Source: Acholoe squamosa
Taxonomy: Eukaryota > Annelida > Polychaeta > Phyllodocida > Polynoidae
NCBI GenBank assembly: GCA_949317995.1
Contig: OX439050.1
Span: 47,989,777 to 48,053,776 of the forward strand
Direction: 5' to 3'
DNA: 64,000 bases
Shown here: positions 11,393-23,307 of the stretch, piece by piece
Position numbering within the stretch: position 1 is the stretch's first letter
Layout: each line of letters starts with the position of its first letter
Position numbers and translations under genes: made by a program
The notes under the pieces: generated by a model
What the model saw: only the letters and a program-made list of their open reading frames with translations
Told to the model about the DNA's origin: nothing
The model's database searches: none

Positions 11393-13385
11393 TTTATTTT
11401 GGTGTTTCTTGTGCATCTGCATCTAAACCATCAAAAGTGGTCTTGCTCGGTCCTGGTGTGGGAGGGGAGTGGGAAGTGGAGGTTTGCCAGTTTTGTTTGT
11501 TGTTGGTGTAGAATGTGGTGTCGGAATTTGAGATTTGTGTGGTTTTCCTGTGTTTTCTTTTACAGGTGGCGTTTTGACATTCTCGTTTTGGTCATCTGAT
11601 TTGGGATGTTTTGAAAGTGTTGAAGTTTCATTATCAAAATTGCTTTGTTCATCAAAGTTGTCCATGAAAGGATCAAGATTGTTCAGGAACTCGTTCCGCA
11701 GGAATTGGTTAAGTGTATCATCTTGTTCAGTATCTTGAGCATGAGATTCCACAAGTTCGCAGAAGTCAATTGGGTATGAAGTATCGAGATTTAATTGTGA
11801 TGGAAGCTACAATTAGCTTCATGATTCTCTTCGCCACTTGACAATGCTTTAACATCCATTGGGCATAGGGATCTCAGCTGTGTAGCATCCAGTTTCTGAT
11901 AATTTTCCAGAAGAGTTTCAACAAGAACCTCATGTCTTATTGAACGTCTGTGTTGAGTATCATCAATGACAATGCTGATTGAAAGCCACCCAGGTTTGGT
12001 GCCCGTGTCATTAGCTTGGATGGTGCCTATTTCAACTTTGCTTTCAGCTGCACTGACCTGAAATTAGGAGATCATATATCTTATGTTGAAAAAAAGATAG
12101 AGTATGTACAAGTAGTTTGTTGTGATAATTGTTATACAGTTCACCTTTTTCAGGTAAGTATAATATTGTAAAATCTGTAAAATATTCATTGAAAAATATG
12201 AAGTCATGAACAAGTTTACTATGTATGTGAACTTACTATAACGTTATCACGTTCAGTGCCTTGATCCCTGTGTTTGTATGGGTGTTTAAGTTGAACTCCA
12301 CAATTAATTTCAACTTTGATGAGAGCTGATGTGTCCCATAGTACAACTACAATCCGTTTGCCACTATTTGCATCAAAAATTTAGGTTTCTGTGTTTGAAA
12401 AAAAGGTAAGGAGAATATTTGACATCAATGGTTATTTTATTATTAGTATACTTTAAACCTGATTGCAGATTGCCACTACTGGATTGGCTGATCATAATAA
12501 GTTTAACAATGTGTGTTGATGTGTGATCCAGTCAATATGAAATGTGTTTGATCTTTTTGAAAAGATGACTATATATATGGCTAAGTACTTATTGAATGTG
12601 GCCCATAAGTATTTTCATAAAATCATTTTTGTTTTAGGATAATGTTTGGCTGGAGCTTATAGGAGGGTATTTAGCCATATTGAACAGTATTAAATCCCCA
12701 TATTTCATGTCTTAGATGTACCTTAAAAAATGCTCATAAAGTGAGAGTGTGGCTTATATGAGGGATGCAGGTAGTATGAGAGAATTTATAGTATAAGATG
12801 AAAGAGAATGAAAGTTACCTTTTCTGAGAAGTTTTTTGGTGTCTAGGGATTTAGGAGCTGGGGCTTTTTTTCATTTCTCCGACCTTTGTTACTATTCCCT
12901 GAGTGCTAAGAAGAGTACCATTTTCGTAGTGTTTGGGTACCAATGTTGATATTGCAGTATATGGACGAATCGGTATATGGAGGATTGTAGTAGCCACAAC
13001 TTTGGAGTTCTGTGACACAGTTACATTGCCTCCTCTGTTAAAAGAAAAGAAGATATTAAGCAATTTCCATTTCTGATGTAATTTTGTCTATTTTTTAATT
13101 GCGTATTGCAGTAAATTAGAGGTCAAGTAGTTCATTGAACAAGTTAGAACCTTTTATGGGATCATTGTTTTAAACATGGAATTGTGTTCTGAAAAGGGCA
13201 AAACTAATAACAGATTCTCACCTGCCGATAGTAGTTTGTGAGAAAGTGTTGATTCGTTGATATGTAGTAGCAAAGTTTATCACGATCAGTATATATCTCC
13301 TATTTCTGCCCTAAATTCCTCCTTTGGATCTTTTCCGTTGATCAGTGTCATAATCATCCCTGTTTGGTCTCCACGAACCAATCTA
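11393..13385 (-). pseudogene. Broken spliced gene, OB-fold (RPA-like) candidate
   Basis: Four minus-strand exon-like blocks with good splice sites: 13,222-13,385, 12,819-13,034, 12,237-12,388 and 11,423-12,057, followed by AATAAA at 11,393-11,398. Readable segments include QTGMIMTLINGKDP, LIVINFATTYQRINTFSQTT, LLSTQGIVTKVGEMKKAP, KRIVVVLWDTSALIKVEINC and EIGTIQANDTGTKPGW. The GIVTKVGEMK ... VVVLWD ... pattern resembles OB-fold units of replication protein A and similar single-strand DNA binders; this is inference from pattern. Breaks: a frame change near 13,300, a seven-A run at 12,865-12,871, a TAA early in the third block, and a frame change near 11,800. The last block ends in a proline/threonine-rich tail. 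It could instead be a live gene with assembly errors. Confidence 0.45.
11423..12057 (-). pseudogene. Last exon of the OB-fold-like gene
   Basis: Begins after TTTCAG with VSAAESKVEIGTIQ and reads through SIVIDDTQHRRSIRHEVLVE and LDATQLRSLCPMDVKALS to a TAA; a second frame resumes with LDTSYPIDFCELVESHAQ and runs 110 codons (acidic, then PTPHSTPTTNKTGKPPLPTP) to TAG at 11,423-11,425. The two pieces are joined only by a frame change near 11,800. Confidence 0.5.
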
Positions 13386-13933
13386 GTTTTTTTGGACGTG
13401 TTTATTTTACAGCAATGCATGGTTAGTTGCATTTAAATCAGAAACGTACCTTTTTCATTTTCAAATAGCAAACAATATAATCGAAATAGTCAACAGTGTA
13501 TAATACATGAATGTGGATCCTGATTTACAACCAATGACTGATGGTAATTCACTGGATTTTTGTTAGGGGTAATAGATGTCACAATGTCAGTACTAGAGCT
13601 TTAGAAGCATTGGAGAAAGCTTTGCCTATTAAGAGCAATCCACATAATTGTCTAAATTAACATGATAACATTTCAAGTACGGCTCAGCTACCCGAACCTG
13701 TAATGATCATAATGTATTTGCGTCACGGCTCAGATACCCAAACCTGTGACATTATAATCCTACATTAATGCACTTTACAAATATGGTATTACAAGAGATC
13801 AATATAATAGTTATAGTGCAAAAGCTTATTTTGATATAAATTGTAGAAAAGCAAGTAGTGAACAATATTACATAAGAGTAAGCACATAAATATCAACACA
13901 CAATCATGTATAATGCAAGATATTCTGTACGGC

Positions 13934-14400
13934 TCAGATACCCAAACTTGTACGCACATTAATTGTATCCTTCTTCATATTGATCCTCAGATCCTTTATT
14001 TTAGATACTTCTTCCTTGAACCTAACCTTAGTGGTGGCCCTCTAAACACCCACTCGAAGCAAATCCCACAGAACAACACCCCTATAATAGGGAGATCTTT
14101 TATAAACTCTCGTGATCTTCCTACATAATGGAAACTTAATTTTTAAGGTTGATCTCATTTCATAAGTGTGATCTTCCTCAGCAACTTCTTTAGATCTTTT
14201 ACACATAACATTTAATAACATACAGTCAAACCGTCTTTGAACCTTTTCAATGTCGCAAATTTGGTATAACTCGTCTATATATGGTATTTGGCAATGTTAC
14301 AGCATAAACATATCCTAAGTGCCCTATTTTGCAATATTTGTAACAATTTCATCGCCTCCTTTGGGCCGCCATAGCTAAATAAATATTGGTCCGACATATG
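13934..14400 (-). pseudogene. Non-LTR retrotransposon relic, C-terminal end only
   Basis: Minus-strand text YGGPKEAMKLLQILQNRALR is the typical sequence after the reverse-transcriptase domain of jockey/CR1-like elements. After one frame change it continues DIEKVQRRFDCMLLNVMCKR, TLKIKFPLCRK, KRSPYYRGVVLWDLLR and KVRFKEEVSKIKDLR. The catalytic domain is missing. Confidence 0.7.
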
Positions 14401-15748
14401 CAAATTTGCCGTCTTCTTGGTGGCAAACATGTTTTTTTTTTCAAATGAGACCATAAATAGGAAGATTGGTTGAACAATATTTATTCTGGAGCCACATGTA
14501 TCCAAAAAGACCCCAAAAACCCAAAGGTGGAGCAGTTCACAGTAATCGCCCATGTACTATTTCGACAGAACAATAATTGGAAATTGCAATTAGATAGGGA
14601 ATTATAGCGTAGTCCACGGACAGCATGATGCTGAGAACCTCAAAGTATTAACAACTGTGTGATCGCCTTTTTGATTTTGGACACTTGTCTCAGAGAGCGC
14701 GAATTGGGCGTTAAATGACACTGAAGCATGTCAATGGAGTATTTTCATCGAATTACTCGAAATACCAAGATAATTGGGTATCAAAATGTAGTCCACAGAC
14801 AGCAGGATGCTGATAACCTCAAAATAGAAAGGTTTTTGGTATAGTTACCTCTTGTTGTTTTGCAGTAAATATGGATTTCCTTATTCGTACGTGCTCGCTC
14901 GGCAAAGTTGGCAGCAATAAATTCAAAATGGCGTAGTCTACTTTTATATGGGAAAATTAGGTCAGAGACTTCTCGCACACTTTTCAAATGCATCAAAACC
15001 GGAACTTGAATGCGACAAAGCGTCTCAATTTTAGACAGTTGAGGCGAAGGATGGTGACTGAAAATGATCATCATATGGAAGAAACAAAGAGAGAATAGAA
15101 GTCTCATTCGTAGTAGGCCCTATGGAGAAGTCTCCCACACGGAAATGAAGATTTTTAAAATGCAGTTTGGAAAAAGGTGTATAATTTGAGCACATATACA
15201 TATTTTGAATCTGAGAATGGGCATAGATAAACTTAGATATGTTTATCACACATGGATCACATAATTTTAATCAGATAAATTACTTTTAATGAAAAAAAAC
15301 CCTGTAAATTCGAAATTGGTAACTTTGGATTGGGGAACCACACCGCCGACCCGGCGGTATAGACTCAGGGAGGTCCCTGAGCCAATGATGTAGGTATGTT
15401 GAGACCACAAACGCTACAAAACCACTGCCTTCAGTGTGCTGGCAAATTTCTAACCAGTCGATATAACTCGTGATGAGTACATCAGAGTGTTTAGAACTGT
15501 TTTCGCGGCTCTCTACTTTGGCGACTATAAAAGGTATACCTGTATGATTGTCTCTGCAAACAAAAGCGTTCTATAACAATTAATGATGGCATGTGGATTC
15601 ACATGGAGACTTACCTCATATTGCATCATATACTGACACTCCCACTACATAGCCACTTAGAGAGCCACCCTATGCCACACTACAGTCACTGTTAATCAAT
15701 TAAATGCAACGTGTTCCCGAATTATTTGTGTCCAAAAAAGTACAATCA
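14401..15748. other. No clear gene; small direct repeat
   Basis: A ~45-bp direct repeat (TAGTCCACRGACAGCAKGATG) lies at 14,605 and 14,785. Minus-strand frames at 14,781-15,249 look partly coding but match nothing I know. Confidence 0.4.
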
Positions 15749-15828
15749 GTTATTTCAATATCCCTGGCGACAACATAGTGGGTATATCCTCCGTGGACTT
15801 TGTTGACGCCAGGGATATTGAAATAAAC
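15749..15828. repeat. Near-perfect 27-bp stem hairpin
   Basis: Arms 15,749-15,775 and 15,801-15,828 pair over TTATTTCAATATCCCTGGCG and CAACA with one mismatch and one extra base; loop of 25 nt. Could be a minimal inverted-repeat element or a small-RNA hairpin. Confidence 0.85.
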
Positions 15829-17157
15829 CGTTGAACTGTCAGATGTTTTGTAATTTGCTCTTCATGCATAGTCAATAGGCATAGGTGCCCTCGATCCTTG
15901 CATATATATAGCGAACTAGGGGGATGTATCAAAAACAATAAAATAATTCCCTCTATTCACTGCGGAATTCTCAGGGGCCAACTGGCACTCATCTGATAAC
16001 TCTTGTGGGAGTTAGAGCTCGCAGGTAACCAGCTACAGCAATGGCTTCGCCCGCTGGACATTCCACAACTTCGGTATCTGACTCTAGCTGTACCTTATAG
16101 TGGTCAATCCTTTTGTCCAGTTGGCGCAGCCATTACTACAGCTGAAACTGGCGCAAAGGGCATTGATAGAACCTTCATGCTGTTTTACCCCTATTAAAGA
16201 ACCCAACAGAGAATGGTTGTTTCTCCTACCTCGCCAAAACGCTATCGCCTCAGTCTGAATGCCTTTGTATGTGAGGTTTTACTTCAAACAGCATAAAATT
16301 GGTCAAAATGAAGTCTCATGTGTGACACATAAGATTTAATAAAACCTGGGGTACATGTCATATCTAAAGGGCGTCTTAAGCGACAGATTTAGGGTATAAT
16401 ATTATCTCTGGCAATGCAGTTGCAGACGTTTTACAGCAAGTATAGAGACTCAAATATAGAAGTCAAGTTATGTGGCACTTTCAGTTTCACCCAGTAAATA
16501 TTGCTACAGTTTGAAAGCGGTATGTAGTTATCAATTGAAACATTCATAGCCAATACCTTACTGTCCTAAATCAATACTTTCGCTTTGATTTCCAAAATAA
16601 AATAATAAGCCGATAAAAATAGCTATTCTGAATCACACAAACTTGAATGTGGAAAAGAGCATAATGTACATTGAAGTATGGTACACTTATATCATTTTAG
16701 TTATGGGAACTGCAATATGATGGTCTGTTGTTGCTCTAGCGTAGAATTGGGCTCGGACTATGCTTACCATGCATTAATCCATAATATCGAATCCATTCTC
16801 CCAATTCACATTCTACTAATTGGATTTTCATAGAAATATCATATAATGAGTCTGAAAGCGTTGTTTTTTTACATAGACCCTAGAAAATTAGTCCATGTAC
16901 ATTTCTCCTATTACATCATTAGAAAATAATGCTGACCTTTGCCTATGATTTCCACACTTCAATTGCCAATTAATGCTGTTAAAATGCAAATTACTGTCAG
17001 TCTTTGTCGAGGTTTATTATTAGGGTTATCTCGTTTCCTACGCGAGATATATAACTAGCCGCGAAATGGTACGCTCTCATATATGATTAGCTATAATTGT
17101 TAGAAGTGCTGACTGTGCAATCTTCTGTCCTGTGTTCAACTGAATTCACTTCTTTTG
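15829..17157. other. No gene seen
   Basis: AT-rich; a 64-codon plus-strand frame at 16,003 has no family motif. Confidence 0.5.
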
Positions 17158-17620
17158 TACTCACCCAGTGAGAGCCCTCAGTATTCCAGTGAAAACTGTT
17201 CATATACTACTTAGGCTACTAAAGTTCCAGTGTACATGTATGGTACCCACCCAGTGACAACTCTTCATATACTTTTTACCATACTTTTGCTATTTTTTGA
17301 AGATGGATCCACTGTGCAGGTCTCTGCCCATGTAGATTATTTTCATCGGAATAACACAGGAGAAATTGAGCAATTCCGATGGAAACTGCAATTTACAACA
17401 CTTTGACCTCTTATAATATAAATATATTCACATCTAAAGTAAAGTGGTGTATGACTTGCATGTAATTTACCACAACCGAAGTACTCAACCAGTGACAACC
17501 GTTTATAATTATACTAGTCAATGTAATTTTACTGTGCAAGTATGGTACACAACTAGTGACAACTGTTCATAAACTACTCAACATACTTTTACTGTGCAAG
17601 TATACATGGTACCCACCCAG
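17158..17620. repeat. Degenerate ~80-bp tandem repeat
   Basis: Words CACCCAGTGACAACTGTTCA, ATACTTTTACTGTGCAAGTA and TGGTACCCACCCAGTGA recur four to five times with gaps. Confidence 0.6.
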
Positions 17621-18289
17621 TGACATTGAATGACTGCCCCATTAGTTTATGGACATGAAGTCATTTCTTTCGCAGTCTGGACAGATATTTAAAAGCTGCT
17701 TGTCCATATAGCTAGACACCCACAAAATGTGAACAGAGAAGAGGAGAGATAGACCCAATTAGGATTGGCCAGATAATCCCAGCCTTTTTGTTGATAGTAT
17801 ATATCATCAGGCTCAATCAGGGGGATGCTTTGGGGAAAGGTGAAACTTCGTCTGTCCGCCAACTTTACTTGCGGCCACGCAGGCTCTGTAGCTCTATATA
17901 GTTACTATCATTAGTGAGATTTCCTTTATCCTTCATTGCTTTTCTTTTCAACAACAAATGCTGTGCCTGACCTATGCCATATTTCCATCCCTTTCAGTAG
18001 AGCATTGGGACTGCTCCTTCTAGTATATTAGGGGATTAGCACAACCACCTGAGAATTTGGAATCTTCTCCAGCATAAATCCCTAAATTTGATGGGTAAGG
18101 CAGAAAATAACATTGAAAACGCCCCTTGAAGTCAATCACTGCTGTACAGTTAAAGGGTGATGAATTACTGTTCCTAAAGAGCTCTTGCAAGCTTTACTAG
18201 ATAACATCAATTATAAAAATACTGCTTTTGATTACCAGCTTGCTGGTGATGTATATTCCTTAAGGCTAAATAAGAGTGGAATGTAGAGT

Positions 18290-19295
18290 AAAGGGTGGGA
18301 GTAGTATAGGCAGAGCAACTGCCCAAGTGGGGGTGGCGTCAGGGAGTGTGAGTATTATAGGGAGAGTTGGAGTAGTGTCAGGGTGTGAGTAGTATAGGCA
18401 GAGTGAGGGTAGTGTCAGGGTGTGAGTAGTATAGGCAGAGTTGGGGTAGTGTCAGGGTGTGAGTAGTATAGGCAGAGTGAGGGTAGTGTCAGGGTGTGAG
18501 TAGTATAGGCAGAGTGAGGGTAGTGTCAGGGTGTGAGTAGTATAGGCAGAGTTGGGGTAGTGTCAGGGTGTGAGTAGTATAGGCAGAGTGAGGGTAGTGT
18601 CAGGGTGTGAGTAGTATAGGCAGAGTGAGGGTAGTGTCAGGGTGTGAGTAGTATAGGCAGAATGGGGATGGCATCTAAGTGTGAGTAGTATAGGCAGAGT
18701 GAGAGTAGTGTCAGGGTGTGAGTAGTATAGGCAGAGTGAGGGTAGTGTCAGGGTGTGAGTAGTATAGGCAGAATGGGGATGGCATCCAAGTGTGAGTAGT
18801 ATAGGCAGAGTGAGGGTAGTGTCAGGGTGTGAGTAGTATAGGCAGAGTGAGGGTAGTGTCAGGGTGTGAGTAGTATAGGCAGAATGGGGATGGCATCCAA
18901 GTGTGAGTAGTATAGGCAGAGTGAGAGTAGTGTCAGGGTGTAAGTAGTATAGGCAGAGTGAGGGTAGTGTCAGGGTGTGAGTAGTATAGGCAGAGTGAGG
19001 GTAGTGTCAGGGTGTGAGTAGTATAGGCAGAATGGGGATGGCATCCAAGTGTGAGTAGTATAGGCAGAGTGAGAGTAGTGTCAGGGTGTGAGTAGTATAG
19101 GCAGAGTGTGGGCAGTGTCAAGGTGTGAGTAGTATAGGCAGAGTGAGAGTAGTGTCATGGTGTGAGTAGTATAGGCAGAGTGTGGGCAGTGTCAGGGTGT
19201 GAGTAGTATAGGCAGAGTGGGGGTAGTGTCAGGGTGTGAGTAGTATAGGCAGAGTGTGGGCAGTGTCAGGGTGTGAGTAGTATAGAGTGGGGGTT
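18290..19295. repeat. 37-bp minisatellite with higher-order structure, ~27 units
   Basis: Unit GTGTCAGGGTGTGAGTAGTA plus TAGGCAGAGTGAGGGTA. A variant unit (GAATGGGGATGGCATC) recurs at 18,660, 18,771, 18,881 and about 19,030, that is every three or four units. Confidence 0.95.
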
Positions 19296-19509
19296 GTATC
19301 ATCATCAGATGACTAAATTTTAGTTTTAAGCCGTCTGTAGCAGACTCATCTAATGCATCTAATGACGTCACACGTAGGCAAAATGTATTCTAGTAGTGCT
19401 TGAACAAGGCTATTCTGATAGTATTAATTCTTTTTATTTTCTTAGACAGAATAACCAAACAGAAGGTTAGTATACAATATCATACTAGTGCATACTTCAC
19501 ATTTCCAAT

Positions 19510-20640
19510 AGAAACACATTTCACCATTTTTGCTGTAAGTGCTTACTTGGATATGGTTTATGAAACCTTAACAATAGGAAAACTACCTTCTCTATCTTTA
19601 TTGACTATAAAAAGGCATTTGATACTGTTTCCCACCCCATACTAATACAATAATTATCTGACTATGGACTTAGTGACAATACATGTGATTGGTTTAAGTC
19701 TTACCTGACAGATAGGACCCAGGAAGTTGGTGTGAATAACAAATTTTCTAAGACCATGCCTATAATGTATGGAGTTCCACAAGGCTCAACAGCAGGTCCT
19801 ATTTTATTCATTATCTATATAAATGACCTGGTGAAGCAGGTAGGAAACTGCAATATAGTTCTTTATGCTGATGATGCTGTGATTTCCCCCCACTGATCTG
19901 AGGGAGCTACAAGTTGCTTTAAATAAGTTGTCAAGTTGGTGTATTATGAACAGTCTTACAATAAATCAGAAAAAAATTCATTGGCCCACCACCGGCCATA
20001 CATCCCAATTTCTATATTAGCTAGGGAGTTCAACTGGAAGTAGTACAAACCTTCAAATATCTGGGTGTAATCTTAGATAAACATATTAGTACTGTATATG
20101 ATAGGGTAAACTCCAAGGTTATACAATTAGCTAAAATTAAGAAAGCATACAGATGTTAATAGTGCTCTGTATATCTATACCAGCACCATTCTTCCTCATT
20201 ATGACTTTTGTGCTGTAATCTATGATGATAATTGTAAGGACCAACTCAAAGACTTGCAGCTCCTTCAAAACAAGGCGTTGAGAATAGTATATAATGTCAG
20301 GCTTGGACCTAACCCAAGCATGATCACAAGACAAACAGTCATGATAGGGCCAATGTCAAAAGTCTGAGAGAGAAGGTATATTTACTATGCCTATGATCTA
20401 AAAAGTAATGTTGATCTCATTGACAATAGTGATTTAGCAACCAGGTGTTTTGACGGTACGAGGTACCATTACACTTGCATCAAACATCCTGTATATGGTA
20501 AATCAGCCAAATTTAGAGCGATAAACTGCTGGAATAACCTCTGTGCAAAATACACTAATATTATGGGGAAAGAATTATTCAAAAACACAATCCAAAAGGA
20601 TTTCCCAAATGGTTTTATTATACCAATTAATACAGACTGA
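19510..20640 (+). pseudogene. Non-LTR retrotransposon relic with reverse-transcriptase core
   Basis: Fragments in shifting frames give, in order, SAYLDMVYETLTIGKLPSLS, FIDYKKAFDTVSHPIL (motif A), GVPQGSTAGPILFIIYINDL (motif B), LYADDAV (catalytic YADD), LSSWCIMNSLTINQKK, FKYLGVILDKHIS, LPHYDFCAVIYDD, LQLLQNKALRIVYNVRLG, and the end FPNGFIIPINTD with TGA at 20,638-20,640. Frame changes near 19,590 and 19,900 and several in-frame stops make it inactive. Neither the 5' end nor the endonuclease is present. Confidence 0.85.
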
Positions 20641-22276
20641 TTTAGGTAAGTCTAGTAGCTGGTATTACCACTTCTAGACAATAATCTTATTTGCCACTGT
20701 AGCAGCTGGTATTTACCACTGCTCGTTGTTTCATTATCTATGTCTTTTCATACTGTATTGTCTATGATATTATCACTGTTTTACTGTTGCTCCATAATTA
20801 TGTCTATGTCCTTTATATTGCATTCTCTATTCATTTGAAGGTATGACACATGGTATTACCACAGTCATTATGGATAACTGACATTTACGCTCGGAACTGA
20901 TAATTATGGGGTCTTCTCCTATGATAAGAGGTTTTTTGGCAATGTAGTAATTACTACTATGCCTTATGTTCATACTATGCACACTTACATATTTTTGTAC
21001 TATATTTATCTTGTTTTTCAAAATACCATATACTAAGTTGAATTCTCCAGGTACAGTAATAGATCTCTTCCTCATGTTAATTTTCTTTTGCTTCCCTCTT
21101 TCTCTGTTCCTATGTTGATGTCATTGTGCTAATAGCAATAGCTTTTTCTGGCACTGATCAAGTCAAACCTGAGTGTACTGGAGTCTCTAAGAGCTACAGA
21201 AACTATACCTCAGGATGTAAAATATCACACTATGACATTATACTAAACCCTATCCACGATTTCAAACTCCCTTCATCCCCCACCCCCTCTTCCCTTCCCC
21301 AAGGCCACTAAATGGTTTCACTAACAGTATAATGTGAATGCCTGGAGCCTTGGACTTCTCTGATTTTTCTGATTTATCATGTGTAAACATTATTGTTAGA
21401 ACTAAAGCTATTTTCTCTGCTTTATGGTCCACTGAAGATAATACTATTACTCGCCGCTGTACCAATTGTCTATATAGGAGGCTGAAATGAGGGCCCAGAT
21501 GGAAGAACAGCCAGACCGAATTCTGGTATTTATCATTATACCCAACTGATATGTTTTGCCCGATTGTGACATCATCAGATACATCAGATAATCTATAGGT
21601 CTGCTGCTTTCCTTTACAGTGTTACATGAACTACTGTCTGTGCCACACTGTTATTTTTTGACAGACAGAGCTATCAAAATATGAAAGCATGGTGCCATTT
21701 TTCTTTAAATGAACCTAAATCTGACGACGGAGGGGAGTAGACACGTATCAATACACATATTTCTCCCATAGTTTGGACGACAAAGGAAGGGCGTGGGATG
21801 CATTTTGTGTAATGTGCTGGTAGTGTTTATAAAAGCAGTGAGAACTAATACAATAACGTTCCACGCCTTACCTAACTGTGGTACTATAAACACTAGAACA
21901 CCAGGGCCCAATTATCTTATCTTAGATAACGTGGCACCAAATCACACATCACACCAGCCTGTAATTTAGGGATGGTGTGTGATTTGCATCACTGCCAAAA
22001 TAACCCTTTCAAAGATGATTTTTACCAATCTAATTCATATTCTAATGGGTATAAATCATGGAAGTTCTTGAAACATATATCCTCTGTTGTACCTTTTCAA
22101 GTTTTACCCTTAGAATTAGTTTATAAAGAGAAAAGATGATTTTCACTCTATATTATGTCCCAAATTCATCACAACCCATTTCATATCTTATTTGCTAATC
22201 CTTTAAGCTTTTTACTAAAAAATGTAATGTGTATCAATAATTAAAACAACATCCCAGTAAGCTACTCACAAAAAAC
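20641..22276. other. Retrotransposon 3' flank and unassigned sequence
   Basis: The first ~200 bp after the dead retrotransposon repeat TAGCAGCTGGTATTACCACT and may be its 3' untranslated end. A small inverted repeat (AATCACACATCACACCA / TGGTGTGTGATT) lies at 21,939-21,984. No gene seen. Confidence 0.5.
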
Positions 22277-22288
22277 CCAAAGTGATCT

Positions 22289-22467
22289 GGAGTGAGTAAT
22301 AGATGTTTAACGCCATTTCGACAGCTAAGGCCATATTCATGGTGAGAACTACATTACACAATTTCACAGAAGAATGTGTCAGTGCCCACGCATATGTGCA
22401 TCACACACATCTGAGGGGATAGGAAAGAGGAGAAATAAGACCCTTTTAAGTGGGCTACGGAAGCCCT
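22289..22467 (+). mobile_element. SINE-like element, copy 6
   Basis: Full-length copy with exact 12-bp duplication CCAAAGTGATCT at 22,277-22,288 and 22,468-22,479. Confidence 0.9.
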
Positions 22468-22998
22468 CCAAAGTGATCTAATCAGTCATTAGTGATAAAT
22501 GCCATGTTACAATACACATGCGATAATATAAAACAGTGCAGCATAGTAGGTTTTCCTACTGATGCCTTTTCTTGCACTGACAGCTTTTCTTTTTTGCACT
22601 GATATAGAAAAAAAAACATCACCACCTTGGGAGAACAGTGTGTAAAACGGCAACAGGGTGTGATTTCCTACTGAGGTGTAAATAAGGTAGTTGCTCAGAC
22701 CTGTCCATTGCCTGAACACACATTCCGATAAAATATCCCTTTATTAGGACTAAAACATTCCACTTTCAGCTTAGATAGTCCTGCTGTGTTAGAAGTTCAT
22801 ATTGAGCTAATTGATAGATTCGAGAATACCAGATATCATAAAGGTAAAGGTCGCCTTCTCTGCCATATTGTATTACACACACAGGCCTATATGGAGATAG
22901 CCCATCCCAGTGATATAGCTGTATTAATATATGACAACGACAAAGGAGAGGCATGCTATGGAGTCTTAATAAGGCGATCAGTTCAAGACTTGATCTAA

Positions 22999-23304
22999 GG
23001 GAGTGATCATTCTTTAACAACAGGGGGGGCTGGTGGGTTTGCGCGAAAAATATTTTGACCCCCCCCTCTCGAAGGGGTAAAATTTTTTGACCCCCCCATA
23101 AGGGACAAAAATCGAGCGCGAACGTCCCCTTTTAGCCTATAGTAATGCGCGGGGTTTTCCACTGAAAACAGGTGAAATTATTTTGACCCTACCCCCATCA
23201 GAGGTATTGAAAAAACTCTGACCCCCCCGGTCAAGGGGTTGAAAAAATTCTGACCCCCCCTCAAACCCACCGCCCCCCCCTGTTGTTAAAAAATGATCAC
23301 TCCC
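22999..23304. mobile_element. Harbinger-like MITE, copy 1
   Basis: 306 bp with inverted ends GGGAGTGATCATTCTTTAAC / reverse-complement GGGAGTGATCATTTTTTAAC, and 3-bp duplication TAA (22,996-22,998; 23,305-23,307). Interior has runs of C and TTTTGACCCCCC. TWA duplication and GGG-starting ends are PIF/Harbinger traits. Confidence 0.8.
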
Positions 23305-23307
23305 TAA

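Noticed and set aside
16003-16197. 64-codon plus-strand frame with leucine-rich text.
   Set aside because: No motif, splice context or continuation.
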